Shown piece by piece: positions 27,001 to 34,316 of a stretch of DNA of 64,000 bases. Numbering within the stretch: the stretch's first letter is position 1; every line of letters begins with the position of its first letter. The notes beneath the pieces are model-generated. The model ran no database searches. It worked only from the letters and a program-made list of their open reading frames with translations, and had not been told where the DNA came from. The stretch is from an uncultured Christensenella sp. (GTDB lineage: Bacteria; Bacillota; Clostridia; Christensenellales; CAG-917), in the NCBI GenBank assembly GCA_910577815.1, contig CAJTNO010000002.1, forward strand, positions 124,001 to 188,000, in the 5' to 3' direction. A program made the translations under genes and the position numbers.

Positions 27001-28465
27001 GTCAAGCGCGTCAACAGGCACCAACTATTTCCTGATTGAAAGCGACGCTCAAAACGGCGAATGGACAAAATACACCTATTACATCGAGGTGGGCAACACA
27101 AGCGTTTCCGTCAAGCTCAACCTGTGGCTCGGTCTTGACGTAAAGCAATCGGACGTAGACGCATACCTCAGCCAGATGGTTGACCAGAACCTTGATAAAG
27201 AGGAGCAGGACAAGCAGAAGGCCGAGCTTGCAAAATCCTCCGGCGCGGTATTCTTTGACAACATCGTTTACAAGACAATAGACGAGGACACCTACAATAC
27301 CGCCACCGACGACAGCAAAAATAAGGACGTCCGCAAAAAGATTTCCTTCCTCACCGACAGCTTTGACTCGCTTTCAAGCTCTATCGAGTCGAGAGGCACC
27401 CTCACCGCCCCCAACGGCTGGACGGGCGCTGCCGAAAGCGGCTTAAGCTCCTCCAACTCCAAGGTAGGCATCGCATATGCTGATAGCAGCTACTACGATA
27501 CCGAGCTTGTAAACGAAGTGCTGTATTCAAGACTTCTCGGTCTCGACTACAAGGAGGAGGACATCAAGGTAACCGACGAGGAGCTTGAGGAGGCTAAGAA
27601 AAGCGGCGAGTACGAAGGCAAGACCGACGAGGAAATCGTTGCCGCGCTCAAGGCAAAGAACCTTATAAAGGAAAAGACGGACAACTGGATTCCCGTAAGC
27701 GAGCTTGTCGCTCACAGCGGAAACAGAATGCTTGTCATAAACAACACCGTAAACAGCGCATACCGTTATACAAGCTCGTCCAACACTCTTAAGGCAAACA
27801 GCTTCTATGAAATAAGCGTATTCGTAAGAACCTACGGTCTTACGGGACGCGACGGCGACGACACTATCGGCGCGGGCGTAGAGCTTTACCTCGGCTCTGC
27901 AAACGAATCCGACAAGCCGCTCATCTTCAAGGGCATCCAAACTCAGAAGAAGGACGAAAACGGCAAAGTCATCGGCAACGAATGGGTACAGTACAAGTTC
28001 TACGTACAAACACGCGACATTGACGTAACGTCCGTAACGGTAAGACTGTCGCTCGGCTCCAGCACCACCGAGGATATCGACGGCGAATCTATTACAAGCG
28101 GTCTTACAAAGGGTTATGCCCTGTTTGACGACGTAAGCATTCAGAAGGTAGACGAGGACGTTTATCAGAACGCTACCGAAGGCGACACAGTACAAAAGCG
28201 TTACGTTACCGCAGACACCGAGGGTAATTCGGACGAAAATAAAGACAACAATAACAAAACACCCAATAAATTCAATCTTGAATATCTGTGGTGGATGATA
28301 CCTACAATCATAATCGGACTTGTAATTATCGTTGTTGTTATCATATTCGTAATCCGCAAGCTCCGCAAGAAGGGAGTTAAGAAAGCCCTCAAGCAGGAAA
28401 GCGCGCCCGTCAATACCGAGATGCTCGATAAGAAGCGCAACAGGTATGATGAAGGTAAAGAATAA
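24023..28465 (+). CDS. Very large five-module surface lipoprotein with C-terminal membrane anchor
   Basis: 1480 residues from ATG 24023. A signal peptide (MNKKKFTVLALLMIVVLTL) leads to two possible lipobox cysteines (LSSC or LFAC). Five copies of a beta-sandwich-like module follow, starting near residues 49, 296, 615, 836 and 1112. Each has an opening N-G-x-F/GW pattern, then a strand pair of type ANTYYQLSVYAKT, then WTKYTYYIE, and a closing FFDNI-type strand (FFDNINLEKI, FIDDLELKEL, FVANMNMSAI, FFDNIVYKTI, FDDVSIQKV). This looks like CBM4/9/22-type carbohydrate-binding jelly rolls. A spacer rich in D/N/K precedes one membrane helix (about 1421-1442) and a basic cytoplasmic tail. No enzyme domain seen. 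Glycan binding is inference. Confidence 0.8.
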   Translation: MNKKKFTVLALLMIVVLTLSSCLLFACNPDSSSDGDDDAKIEATEGLLINNGDFKVVDTSVKTYPRAVTGWTGAKMYSNSSFRDDVTAGVISMDKNSYNANKSKWKDDNDEIWQKLNANGRYDGDADKIKNALMIYMPKEGKDADGNKINGPTAYGYTSTSFTLDKGAYYKLTVDVLTHDIGGENEEERGARIYLSSNTYAEFSGIDTKGEWKTYEIYIETSPASTTSLTVMLGLGKYNSYFTKGLTSGYAFFDNINLEKIEDDDKTPEVDGEKQFNAAKDKERDGNEFVATTTLKVPNGRFDFGSTTLSSSNAPSSWSLVTGNSGKDDPAPTSLGYNAVIDLSQFDSRYADFSPTYNTRTGDNTSNIEYKPATSLEAIAQDIQKINGRIGANAFMLSQQLMTAQGIRSSRTITIEKNKTYAISVQLYTYGVHGAGVSLVLTGSDGKDIKIKGISSNPSTDYLIGSTRITPSTGYNNGTVDGASTNGWRTYTFYIQGNQFRDFNYNMAIWLGTDGTSDNIAETYHSFTSSSKSTTYRADGTFSNGWVFIDDLELKELASLPTADDQIKTSDNQTLDCTVQDGDNFRGLIVDLSTENLFGSDASYILSDENASNKPSLEGAGVQTGATLGAPKGWTSNFDITDNTKPIITDTITEGIVHLVNEDLFNGIEGTYPGLPYDLNNKNAYMIHASRESYYEVETQTFTIKANQFYRLSLWVKTVDVSSSSGAYVYLLDKSKDDDKENSLTSFTKINTKDTDEYLNDWCELTIVLRGANDKDTDVALKLTLGTGDRWASSTLTSGAMFVANMNMSAITYANFKDTTTGTYVKSVDMSESFTYTFTNGSFDDYDLDDEDFEAGVAFNEQSKPGKPDDWTVNDKTIDMNTDDTSLFGGVIALTPTEDKLDFKSSKQATTVTGIDASVFNNFYNNDNSLSEEYLNSLAGPNMLAIGSKKEGDKYAIGYSSASITLSANTYYQLSVYAKTVGKTTASVFLTGESSASTGTNYFLIESDAQNGEWTKYTYYIEVGNTSVSVKLNLWLGLDVKQSDVDAYLSQMVDQNLDKEEQDKQKAELAKSSGAVFFDNIVYKTIDEDTYNTATDDSKNKDVRKKISFLTDSFDSLSSSIESRGTLTAPNGWTGAAESGLSSSNSKVGIAYADSSYYDTELVNEVLYSRLLGLDYKEEDIKVTDEELEEAKKSGEYEGKTDEEIVAALKAKNLIKEKTDNWIPVSELVAHSGNRMLVINNTVNSAYRYTSSSNTLKANSFYEISVFVRTYGLTGRDGDDTIGAGVELYLGSANESDKPLIFKGIQTQKKDENGKVIGNEWVQYKFYVQTRDIDVTSVTVRLSLGSSTTEDIDGESITSGLTKGYALFDDVSIQKVDEDVYQNATEGDTVQKRYVTADTEGNSDENKDNNNKTPNKFNLEYLWWMIPTIIIGLVIIVVVIIFVIRKLRKKGVKKALKQESAPVNTEMLDKKRNRYDEGKE

Positions 28466-28486
28466 GAAAAAATCATCGTTAAACAC

Positions 28487-28518
28487 AAAACCCCGTTTGC
28501 AAATGCAAACGGGGTTTT
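28487..28518. terminator. Terminator of the large lipoprotein gene
   Basis: 15-bp near-perfect palindrome (28487-28501 with 28504-28518) with a GGGGTTTTATTG tail, 21 nt after the stop codon. Confidence 0.9.
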
Positions 28519-28659
28519 ATTGTCTACTCGATTTTTTCTCCCCTACCGCGTAAAACATTGCTTGCTGTCAACTTTTTCTGCCGTTGTAAACTCTTACTAC
28601 ACTCCGCGCAATATTTTACTTGCTGTCAATTCGGATATTCAACATCAGCCACTAAACAC

Positions 28660-28689
28660 AAAACCAGTTTGCATTTGCAAACGGGGTTT
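28660..28689. repeat. Degenerate second copy of the lipoprotein terminator
   Basis: The same arms with small changes (arm 28660-28673, arm 28676-28689), preceded by the same AAACACAAAACC lead-in as the first copy. It looks like a local duplication that has begun to decay. Confidence 0.6.
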
Positions 28690-28901
28690 ATTTCACACTT
28701 CGTGTGTTTGTCGCAAACAATATCAATCTTCGTATAAATTATAGTTATAATATAAACCGCTTTACCCAAATTATTTTTTCAATTAAAAAGAAATAAAAAC
28801 AATAAAACCACAAACATATAAAATATACTTGTTAAATTATCCATTTAAGTCATCAATAATACTCTCATAATTAACCCATATTTTCGCATACGCTTTTATC
28901 A

Positions 28902-30530
28902 ATGAATAAGACAGCAAAATCCTTCGGAATAGTAACGGGCTTTTCAATCCTTACGCGCGCCCTATCCTTCGTCTTTAAAATATGGGTATCCCGCGCGCTC
29001 GGAGCGGAGGTCGTCGGACTTTATCAAATCGCGCTGAGCGTAATGATGATGCTATTTACGCTTACCTCGGGCGCGCCTACAGTGCTGTCGAGAAAGGTCG
29101 CGGAGGCGGCAAGCAGAAACGACTCCAAGCGTCAGAACTCGCTTGCAACCGCTTCGCTCATAATGGGACTCGCCATATCTGCAGTGCTTTGCGGGCTGAT
29201 GTACGGTCTGCATTCCCATTTAGGCTTTCTTTTTTCGGATGAAAGATGTCTGCCTATATTCCTGATAATGCTGCCTACCCTTATCACCTCCACCCTCTAC
29301 GCATCCTTCAGGAGCTGGTTTTGGGGCAGAAAAAACTTCTTGGCGTTTTCATCTACAGAGCTGCTTGACGAGGTTGTTAAGATAATACTTTCCGTCGTAT
29401 TTGCAGGCGGACTGGTAACCTTCATAAGCGGAGCGCAAGGCATCGCGCTCGCAATGACAATATCCGACGCTATTTGCGTGCTTATACTTGCTATACTGTT
29501 TTTCATAAGCGGAGGCAGATTTGCAAAGCCGCACGGCTTTAAGGAGCTTATCTCGCGTACCGTTCCGCTATCCGCAACGCGTATTATAACCTCTCTTGCG
29601 GCGTCGCTTACCGCCATAGTAATTCCTCAGATGCTTGTAAAAAGCGGATTATCCATATCCGCCGCCACCGCGGAATACGGCAGAGTAGCAGGAATGGCGC
29701 TGCCTCTTATAATGGCTCCCGTGATGTTTGTAAGCTCGCTGTCCGTTGTACTTATCCCCGACGTTGCCGAGCTTCGCGCTAAAGGAGATATGGACACCGT
29801 CCGCAAAAAGCTATCAAGCGCTATGACCTTTTCTATGCTTGTAGCGGCGGTTTTCTTTGTAATATATTTACCCCTCGGCAGGCAGATAGGAACATTGCTT
29901 TTCGGCGACGACCACGCAGGCACGCTTGTATCCAACTGCGCGGTTATGCTGTTTCCTATATCCCTTGCGCAGGTCACTACGCCTATGCTCAACTCGCTTG
30001 GCAAGGAGCGCGTTACCTTTGTTTCCACTCTCGTGGGCGCGCTTGCAACTCTGCCCTGCATTTTCCTGCTGCCGCAGGTTGCGGGAGTATACGCTATGGC
30101 TATAGGCTCGGGGCTATGCTTCCTGCTTATAAGCATAATAAACATAGTCGCGCTCAAAAAAGAGGTCGGCTCATTTGTAGACGCAAAAAAGTTTGCCAAG
30201 ACCATAGGATTTTCCATTCCGCTTGCCGTCCTCGGAGTTTTCTCGTCAAATCTGCTGAGCCGTGTAAGCGGAAATCTTGTGACTACGATAGTAATGATTA
30301 TCTTTTTGGTATTCTTCCTGTTTATTTTCATATCGGCATTCGAAATTGCGGATATAACGGGATATATCCGTCTGCTGCGCCCTGCCTGCGTATCCAAATC
30401 CTCGCGTAAGCGCCGCATAATCGGAAGCTCGTCGCGCGGGACAAACGCAAATAAACCGATAAAATCATCGGACATTATTAAAACCTCGCGAAATAAATCA
30501 AGCCGACGGCATATCCGCCGCAAAAAATAA
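28902..30530 (+). CDS. SpoVB/MurJ-type flippase (MOP superfamily)
   Basis: 542 residues, about 14 membrane segments. N-terminus KSFGIVTGFSILTRALSFVFKIWVSRALG and the LGAEVVGLYQIALS signature of the stage V sporulation protein B / polysaccharide flippase group. It probably moves a lipid-linked wall or cortex precursor across the membrane. The last 50 residues are strongly basic and Ser-rich (SSRKRR...SSRRHIRRKK), an unusual cytoplasmic tail. ATG 28902 has no clear ribosome site. The flippase fold is firm; spoVB function is likely but not proven. Confidence 0.87.
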   Translation: MNKTAKSFGIVTGFSILTRALSFVFKIWVSRALGAEVVGLYQIALSVMMMLFTLTSGAPTVLSRKVAEAASRNDSKRQNSLATASLIMGLAISAVLCGLMYGLHSHLGFLFSDERCLPIFLIMLPTLITSTLYASFRSWFWGRKNFLAFSSTELLDEVVKIILSVVFAGGLVTFISGAQGIALAMTISDAICVLILAILFFISGGRFAKPHGFKELISRTVPLSATRIITSLAASLTAIVIPQMLVKSGLSISAATAEYGRVAGMALPLIMAPVMFVSSLSVVLIPDVAELRAKGDMDTVRKKLSSAMTFSMLVAAVFFVIYLPLGRQIGTLLFGDDHAGTLVSNCAVMLFPISLAQVTTPMLNSLGKERVTFVSTLVGALATLPCIFLLPQVAGVYAMAIGSGLCFLLISIINIVALKKEVGSFVDAKKFAKTIGFSIPLAVLGVFSSNLLSRVSGNLVTTIVMIIFLVFFLFIFISAFEIADITGYIRLLRPACVSKSSRKRRIIGSSSRGTNANKPIKSSDIIKTSRNKSSRRHIRRKK

Positions 30531-30623
30531 AATTATTTTCAACAGCTATATTTATTAAAATAAACTGCATAAAACCTGCTCAGGACGTCGTATAAAAACA
30601 AAAAGACAAAGCAAAATATTTGT

Positions 30624-31463
30624 ATGCTTAATCTGTTTATACGATGTCTTATATTATACTTTTTCCTATTGATAGCAATGCGATTGATGGGAAAGCGTCA
30701 GCTTGGCGAGTTGCAGCCCTTCGAGCTGGCAATAACGCTTGTCGCAAGCGAACTTGTGTGTATCCCTATGGGCGACGCAACGATTCCTATTATATACGGA
30801 ATTATTCCCGTATTCTCGCTGTTCCTGATACACATTATAATTACCAAGCTTGCGACAAAGAGCGTACGCTTCCGCAAGTTTCTCAACGGAAAACCCGTTA
30901 TTCTCATTGAAAAGGGAAACATACTTCCCGACGTACTGAAAGAACTCAATATGAACATAGACGACATAATGGAGGCATTGCGAGGCACGGGATACTTTAA
31001 TCCGTCCGAGGTGGAATACGCTATTCTCGAAACCAACGGAAGCCTCACCGTCCTGCCCAAGTCGGAAAGCAAGCCGCTGTCCCCCGAGGACGTAGGCTTA
31101 CAGCTTCCCCCTGCCACAATTCCTATTACGGTCATAATGGAGGGAGAATTCCTCGGCGAAAACCTCGCTCAGCTTGAGGGAATAACCAAGGAAAGAATGC
31201 TTGTATTTCTCGACAGAATGGGAATAAAGCAGGAGGACGTATTGGTTTTACTCGTATCGGGCACCGACGTATATCTTCAGCCCTACAAGGGGGACTTTAT
31301 AACGGCGCAGTTAGACACCGACACATCCGCGAACCCGAGCATATCCGTAGTGGACGATGAAGAGCCCGAGCCGCAAAATCCCACCGTAATCGCGCCCGAC
31401 AGCAATCTTGACGAACCGCCCTGCGACGGGCTTATACAGAGCGACAGCGAGGTGGTGCAATGA
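30624..31463 (+). CDS. DUF421 (YetF-like) membrane protein
   Basis: 279 residues. Three N-terminal membrane helices (starting LFIRCLILYFFLLIAMRLMG), then the conserved cytoplasmic DUF421 domain with GKRQLGELQPFELAITLVASE, RKFLNGKPVILIEKG and NILPDVLKELNMNIDDIMEALR. The C-terminal 60 residues are acidic and Pro-rich. Proteins of this family are found in spore-formers, and some are spore membrane proteins; the biochemical role is unknown. Its stop overlaps the DUF4363 start by 4 nt (ATGA). Confidence 0.9.
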   Translation: MLNLFIRCLILYFFLLIAMRLMGKRQLGELQPFELAITLVASELVCIPMGDATIPIIYGIIPVFSLFLIHIIITKLATKSVRFRKFLNGKPVILIEKGNILPDVLKELNMNIDDIMEALRGTGYFNPSEVEYAILETNGSLTVLPKSESKPLSPEDVGLQLPPATIPITVIMEGEFLGENLAQLEGITKERMLVFLDRMGIKQEDVLVLLVSGTDVYLQPYKGDFITAQLDTDTSANPSISVVDDEEPEPQNPTVIAPDSNLDEPPCDGLIQSDSEVVQ

Positions 31464-31837
31464 AAAAGGTAATACTTGCAGTTGTCATATTGGCGATAAT
31501 AATAACGGCGGGCATACTTGAAAACGTATACGTTGACAAGATTTTCGGCGAGCTTGACAGCCGTCTTGCCGACCTCAAGGAAAGAATTATATCCCGCGAT
31601 GAAACCGCGCTTGAAAAAATGGAGGATATGCAAGAATGGTGGGAAAAGCACCGCAGGTATGCCGAGCTGTTTGTTTACTCGCCCGACATACGCGCGTTTT
31701 CGGTAGCGCTTGGCGAAACGCAAGGCTCGCTCGAATGCAAGGACTACGACAACGCGCTATCCAAAATACGCTCGCTTCAGATTATGGCAAGCAATATCCA
31801 CAATATACTGGATTTCAACCTTGCCGACATCATTTAA
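31460..31837 (+). CDS. DUF4363 family protein
   Basis: 125 residues. One N-terminal membrane segment (VILAVVILAIIITAGIL) and an alpha-helical extracytoplasmic part with EKMEDMQEWWEKHRRYAELF. DUF4363 genes commonly follow DUF421 genes, as here with ATGA overlap, and are seen mainly in spore-forming Firmicutes. Function unknown. Confidence 0.87.
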   Translation: MKKVILAVVILAIIITAGILENVYVDKIFGELDSRLADLKERIISRDETALEKMEDMQEWWEKHRRYAELFVYSPDIRAFSVALGETQGSLECKDYDNALSKIRSLQIMASNIHNILDFNLADII

Positions 31838-31905
31838 ATCCGCTTGATATCAGTATAGTTTAGTTTTAAATTCCATTCGGTATGAATTTGACAAAGCTAC
31901 AATAT

Positions 31906-31947
31906 AAAGTATTCCCGTATGACACGAACGCCATACGGGAATACTTT
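31906..31947. terminator. Bidirectional terminator between DUF4363 and murC
   Basis: 16-bp perfect stem (31906-31921 with 31932-31947), 10-nt loop, T-rich on both strands, in the convergent gap. Confidence 0.9.
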
Positions 31948-32050
31948 TAATTATCATATTCATAAATTCGCATATGTGCACTTATTCAAATTATAACAAT
32001 TTACAGCTTTAATATTGTCAATTAAACACATAAACATATGTTTTATGCAA

Positions 32051-33385
32051 TTATGCGTCATATTTCAGCATCGGCTTTATATCATATATGTCGCCGGCGC
32101 CTATAAATAGAACTATGTCATAATCCTTTGCATTTTTGCAGACATAATCCAAAATCGAAATCGTATCGCTTGCGATAAACGCTTGCTTTCCGTATTTTTC
32201 AGATATAGCCCGCGCCAAGGCGTCAACCTCGAATTGCGCGTCGAATTTTTCTCTCGCCGCATACGTCGGCATCAACGCAAGCGCTCCGATATTTTCATTT
32301 GCTCCGAAAACCTCGACAAAGCTTTCAAAATAAGCCTTTGTTCTGGAATACGTATGCGGCTGAAAAACCGCAAGTATTTTTCCGAAGCCCACGGCGCGTT
32401 CAAGCACGCAGCTAATCTCGGTCGGATGATGCGCAAAATCGAAATATACAGGCGCTCCTTCGATTTTGCCAACAAGCTCGAATCTGCGGCATACGCCTTT
32501 AAAGGTTCCGAGCGCGGCTATCGCTTCGCGGATTTCTATACCCAACGCGGTTGCGGCTATTATAGCAAAGCTTGCATTTTTATAATTATAATCGCCGCCG
32601 TCCGATAAGCTTATACAGCCCGCCTCGATACCGTCAAGATACAGTCTGCACAATCCGCTCTCAAGCTCCGCTTTGTACACGCGCTCTCCGCTTACGTCGC
32701 ATTTCGATATTTCCCAGGCTTTTCCCAAGTCCGACTTCAAAAATATCCTAACCGGAGCGCACAGCAGATATTCGTCAAACGCCTGCTTTACGCTCTTATA
32801 ATCGCTGTAGCAATCGGGATGGTCGCACTCGACGTTCGTCACCACCGCAACGGTCGGCTTCAAGGTCAGAAAATTGCGTTTATACTCGCAAGCCTCCGCA
32901 AGAAAAACGTCGTTTTCTCCACAGCTATTATTGACATAATTTCCGTAATCTACACTGTTGCCGCCTATCATCGCTACAAATTTTTTGTTTACGCTTGCAA
33001 GTATATGCGCAAGCATTGCGGTAGTCGTTGTTTTTCCGTGCGTTCCCGCAATTCCTACTATATTTTTAAATCCGCTTGCAACCCGGCGCAAAAACTGCTG
33101 TCTTTCATAAACGGGAATTTTTAGCTCGCGCGCACGCGCAAGCTCCGCATTGTCATCCTTTATCGCAGAGGTGTAAACCACCGCGTCGCATCCGTTTACA
33201 ACGTCGGGATTTAATCCCTCGTATACAAAAGCGCCTAACTGCGATATTCGGCGGCACTGCTCCGAATATTTTGCGTCGCTGCCCGATACAACAGCGCCGC
33301 AATCAATCGCATATCCGGCAAGCGCATTCACGCCCACTCCGCCTATCCCTATAAAATGAATTTTTTTATCCTTTAAATTTTGCAT
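32051..33385 (-). CDS. murC: UDP-N-acetylmuramate--L-alanine ligase MurC
   Basis: Adds L-Ala to UDP-MurNAc, the first peptide step of peptidoglycan synthesis. 444 residues: N-terminal UDP-binding Rossmann IHFIGIGGVGVNALAG (9-24), ATP loop GIAGTHGKTTTTAML (111-125), EACEYKRNFL, NVECDHPDCY and the C-terminal HHPTEI segment. It is monocistronic, and its ATG lies 5 nt after a -10 box with no ribosome site, pointing to a leaderless mRNA. Confidence 0.96.
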   Translation of the reverse strand: MQNLKDKKIHFIGIGGVGVNALAGYAIDCGAVVSGSDAKYSEQCRRISQLGAFVYEGLNPDVVNGCDAVVYTSAIKDDNAELARARELKIPVYERQQFLRRVASGFKNIVGIAGTHGKTTTTAMLAHILASVNKKFVAMIGGNSVDYGNYVNNSCGENDVFLAEACEYKRNFLTLKPTVAVVTNVECDHPDCYSDYKSVKQAFDEYLLCAPVRIFLKSDLGKAWEISKCDVSGERVYKAELESGLCRLYLDGIEAGCISLSDGGDYNYKNASFAIIAATALGIEIREAIAALGTFKGVCRRFELVGKIEGAPVYFDFAHHPTEISCVLERAVGFGKILAVFQPHTYSRTKAYFESFVEVFGANENIGALALMPTYAAREKFDAQFEVDALARAISEKYGKQAFIASDTISILDYVCKNAKDYDIVLFIGAGDIYDIKPMLKYDA

Positions 33386-33390
33386 ACGCC

Positions 33391-33420
33391 ACTATATGAC
33401 GGTACGTTTTAAATTGTCAG
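33391..33420 (-). promoter_or_regulatory. murC promoter (leaderless)
   Basis: Minus strand CTGACA (33415-33420), 18 bp spacer, TATAGT (33391-33396), then five nt to ATG 33385. The transcription start should coincide with the start codon. Confidence 0.6.
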
Positions 33421-33621
33421 TAATAAAAAGCAAAATATAAACTCGATACTCGTGCAATTTAAATTAAATTTCATTAAGCTTTAAGATAAATGCCGGATAT
33501 GCCTTTAAAGCTAAAAAAATATGCGCTGTTAAAAACTCACTAAACAGTAGATTTTATATAAATACGTAAAATATTTAAAAAAAAATTTATAATTTTTAGT
33601 TTATTTTGGGAAAATTCGCTC

Positions 33622-33650
33622 TTGAATTGGACACAATAGTATGGTAATCT
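33622..33650 (+). promoter_or_regulatory. spoVG promoter
   Basis: TTGAAT (33622-33627), 17 bp, TAATCT (33645-33650). The -35 overlaps a GAATTGGACACA stretch that resembles the GAATTG-A-ACA part of the Bacillus sigma-H spoVG promoter, but the sigma-H upstream box is not in register. Vegetative use is more likely. Confidence 0.45.
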
Positions 33651-33678
33651 TTTAACATAACAAGAGGAGGCAACTCTA

Positions 33679-33957
33679 ATGATTAAAATCACTGACGTTA
33701 AAATCCGCATAGTAACTGCGGAAAACAGTAAGCTCAAGGCGGTAGCGTCTATAATAATAGACGAATGCTTTGCGGTACACGATATCAAAATTATCGAAGG
33801 CGACAACGGCGAGTTTATTGCGATGCCGTCCAGAAAAACCCCTACCGGCGAATTTAAGGATATAGTTCATCCTATAAACACTCAGACACGCGAGCTTATG
33901 CGAGACACCATAATCCAGGCATACAACCGCGCTTTGGAGGAAAATTCGCAAATATAA
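33679..33957 (+). CDS. spoVG: SpoVG, site-specific nucleic-acid-binding regulator
   Basis: 92 residues, full family length, with ITDVKIRIV at the N-terminus, VHDIKIIEGDNGEFIAMPSR in the middle and the DIVHPINTQTRE segment. ATG 33679 follows GAGGAGG. SpoVG binds DNA/RNA and affects septation, sporulation and capsule genes in Firmicutes. Own promoter and terminator. Confidence 0.97.
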   Translation: MIKITDVKIRIVTAENSKLKAVASIIIDECFAVHDIKIIEGDNGEFIAMPSRKTPTGEFKDIVHPINTQTRELMRDTIIQAYNRALEENSQI

Positions 33958-34316
33958 GTCTTTAAACAGACCATTATCATAACCCTGCACTATCCGACAA
34001 TAAGCATAGGCTATTTAAGTTATGTAAAAATAGATATTTATTGTAACTTTTGTACGGTTTTCAGCACACTTTTTGATAAGTGTGCTGTTATTTTTATATG
34101 ATATGTTAAAAAAAGCGGATATTTACTTATAAAAAACATACAAATCATCGCGGTAAACTTCATAAAATAAAATTACCCTGCGCTCTAATCTTCTTAAAAT
34201 CCGCATTCGCGTATGCGAATATGCGCAAACGGATATATATATATAGTCGCATATATTCAGATATAAATATTAAAAAATGCTAATATGCTCAACTCGGCAT
34301 AAAACAAAAAATCCGA
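33958..34316. other. 359-bp intergenic region after spoVG
   Basis: Apart from the spoVG terminator it is AT-rich, with one small hairpin (34205-34220, ATTCGC/GCGAAT, GTAT loop) and a run of six AT (34233-34244). No open frame with a ribosome site and no RNA gene seen. Confidence 0.6.
34062..34095 (+). terminator. spoVG terminator
   Basis: 10-bp stem 34062-34071 / 34078-34087, 6-nt loop, followed by TTATTTTTAT. Confidence 0.85.

Larger units (their letters stand above)
28466..28901. other. 436-bp intergenic region with a duplicated terminator block
   Basis: Contains a strong terminator (28487-28518), a degenerate second copy of it (28660-28689), two copies of the 11-mer CTTGCTGTCAA (28561-28571 and 28619-28629) between them, a CACAC-TTC-GTGTG mini-hairpin (28694-28706), and then about 190 bp of AT-rich DNA before the SpoVB-like gene. 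A short frame at 28520-28744 has no ribosome site and I do not regard it as a gene. Confidence 0.6.

Noticed and set aside
27527..28486. 319-codon minus-strand frame over the lipoprotein C-terminus
   Set aside because: It runs through the terminator, its hydrophobic look comes from the antisense of acidic residues, and it has no ribosome site.
28520..28744. 74-codon frame after the lipoprotein terminator
   Set aside because: Overlaps the duplicated terminator copy, has no ribosome site and no family features.
33540..33990. Minus-strand frames opposite spoVG
   Set aside because: SpoVG is unmistakable on the plus strand; these frames run through its promoter and ribosome site.
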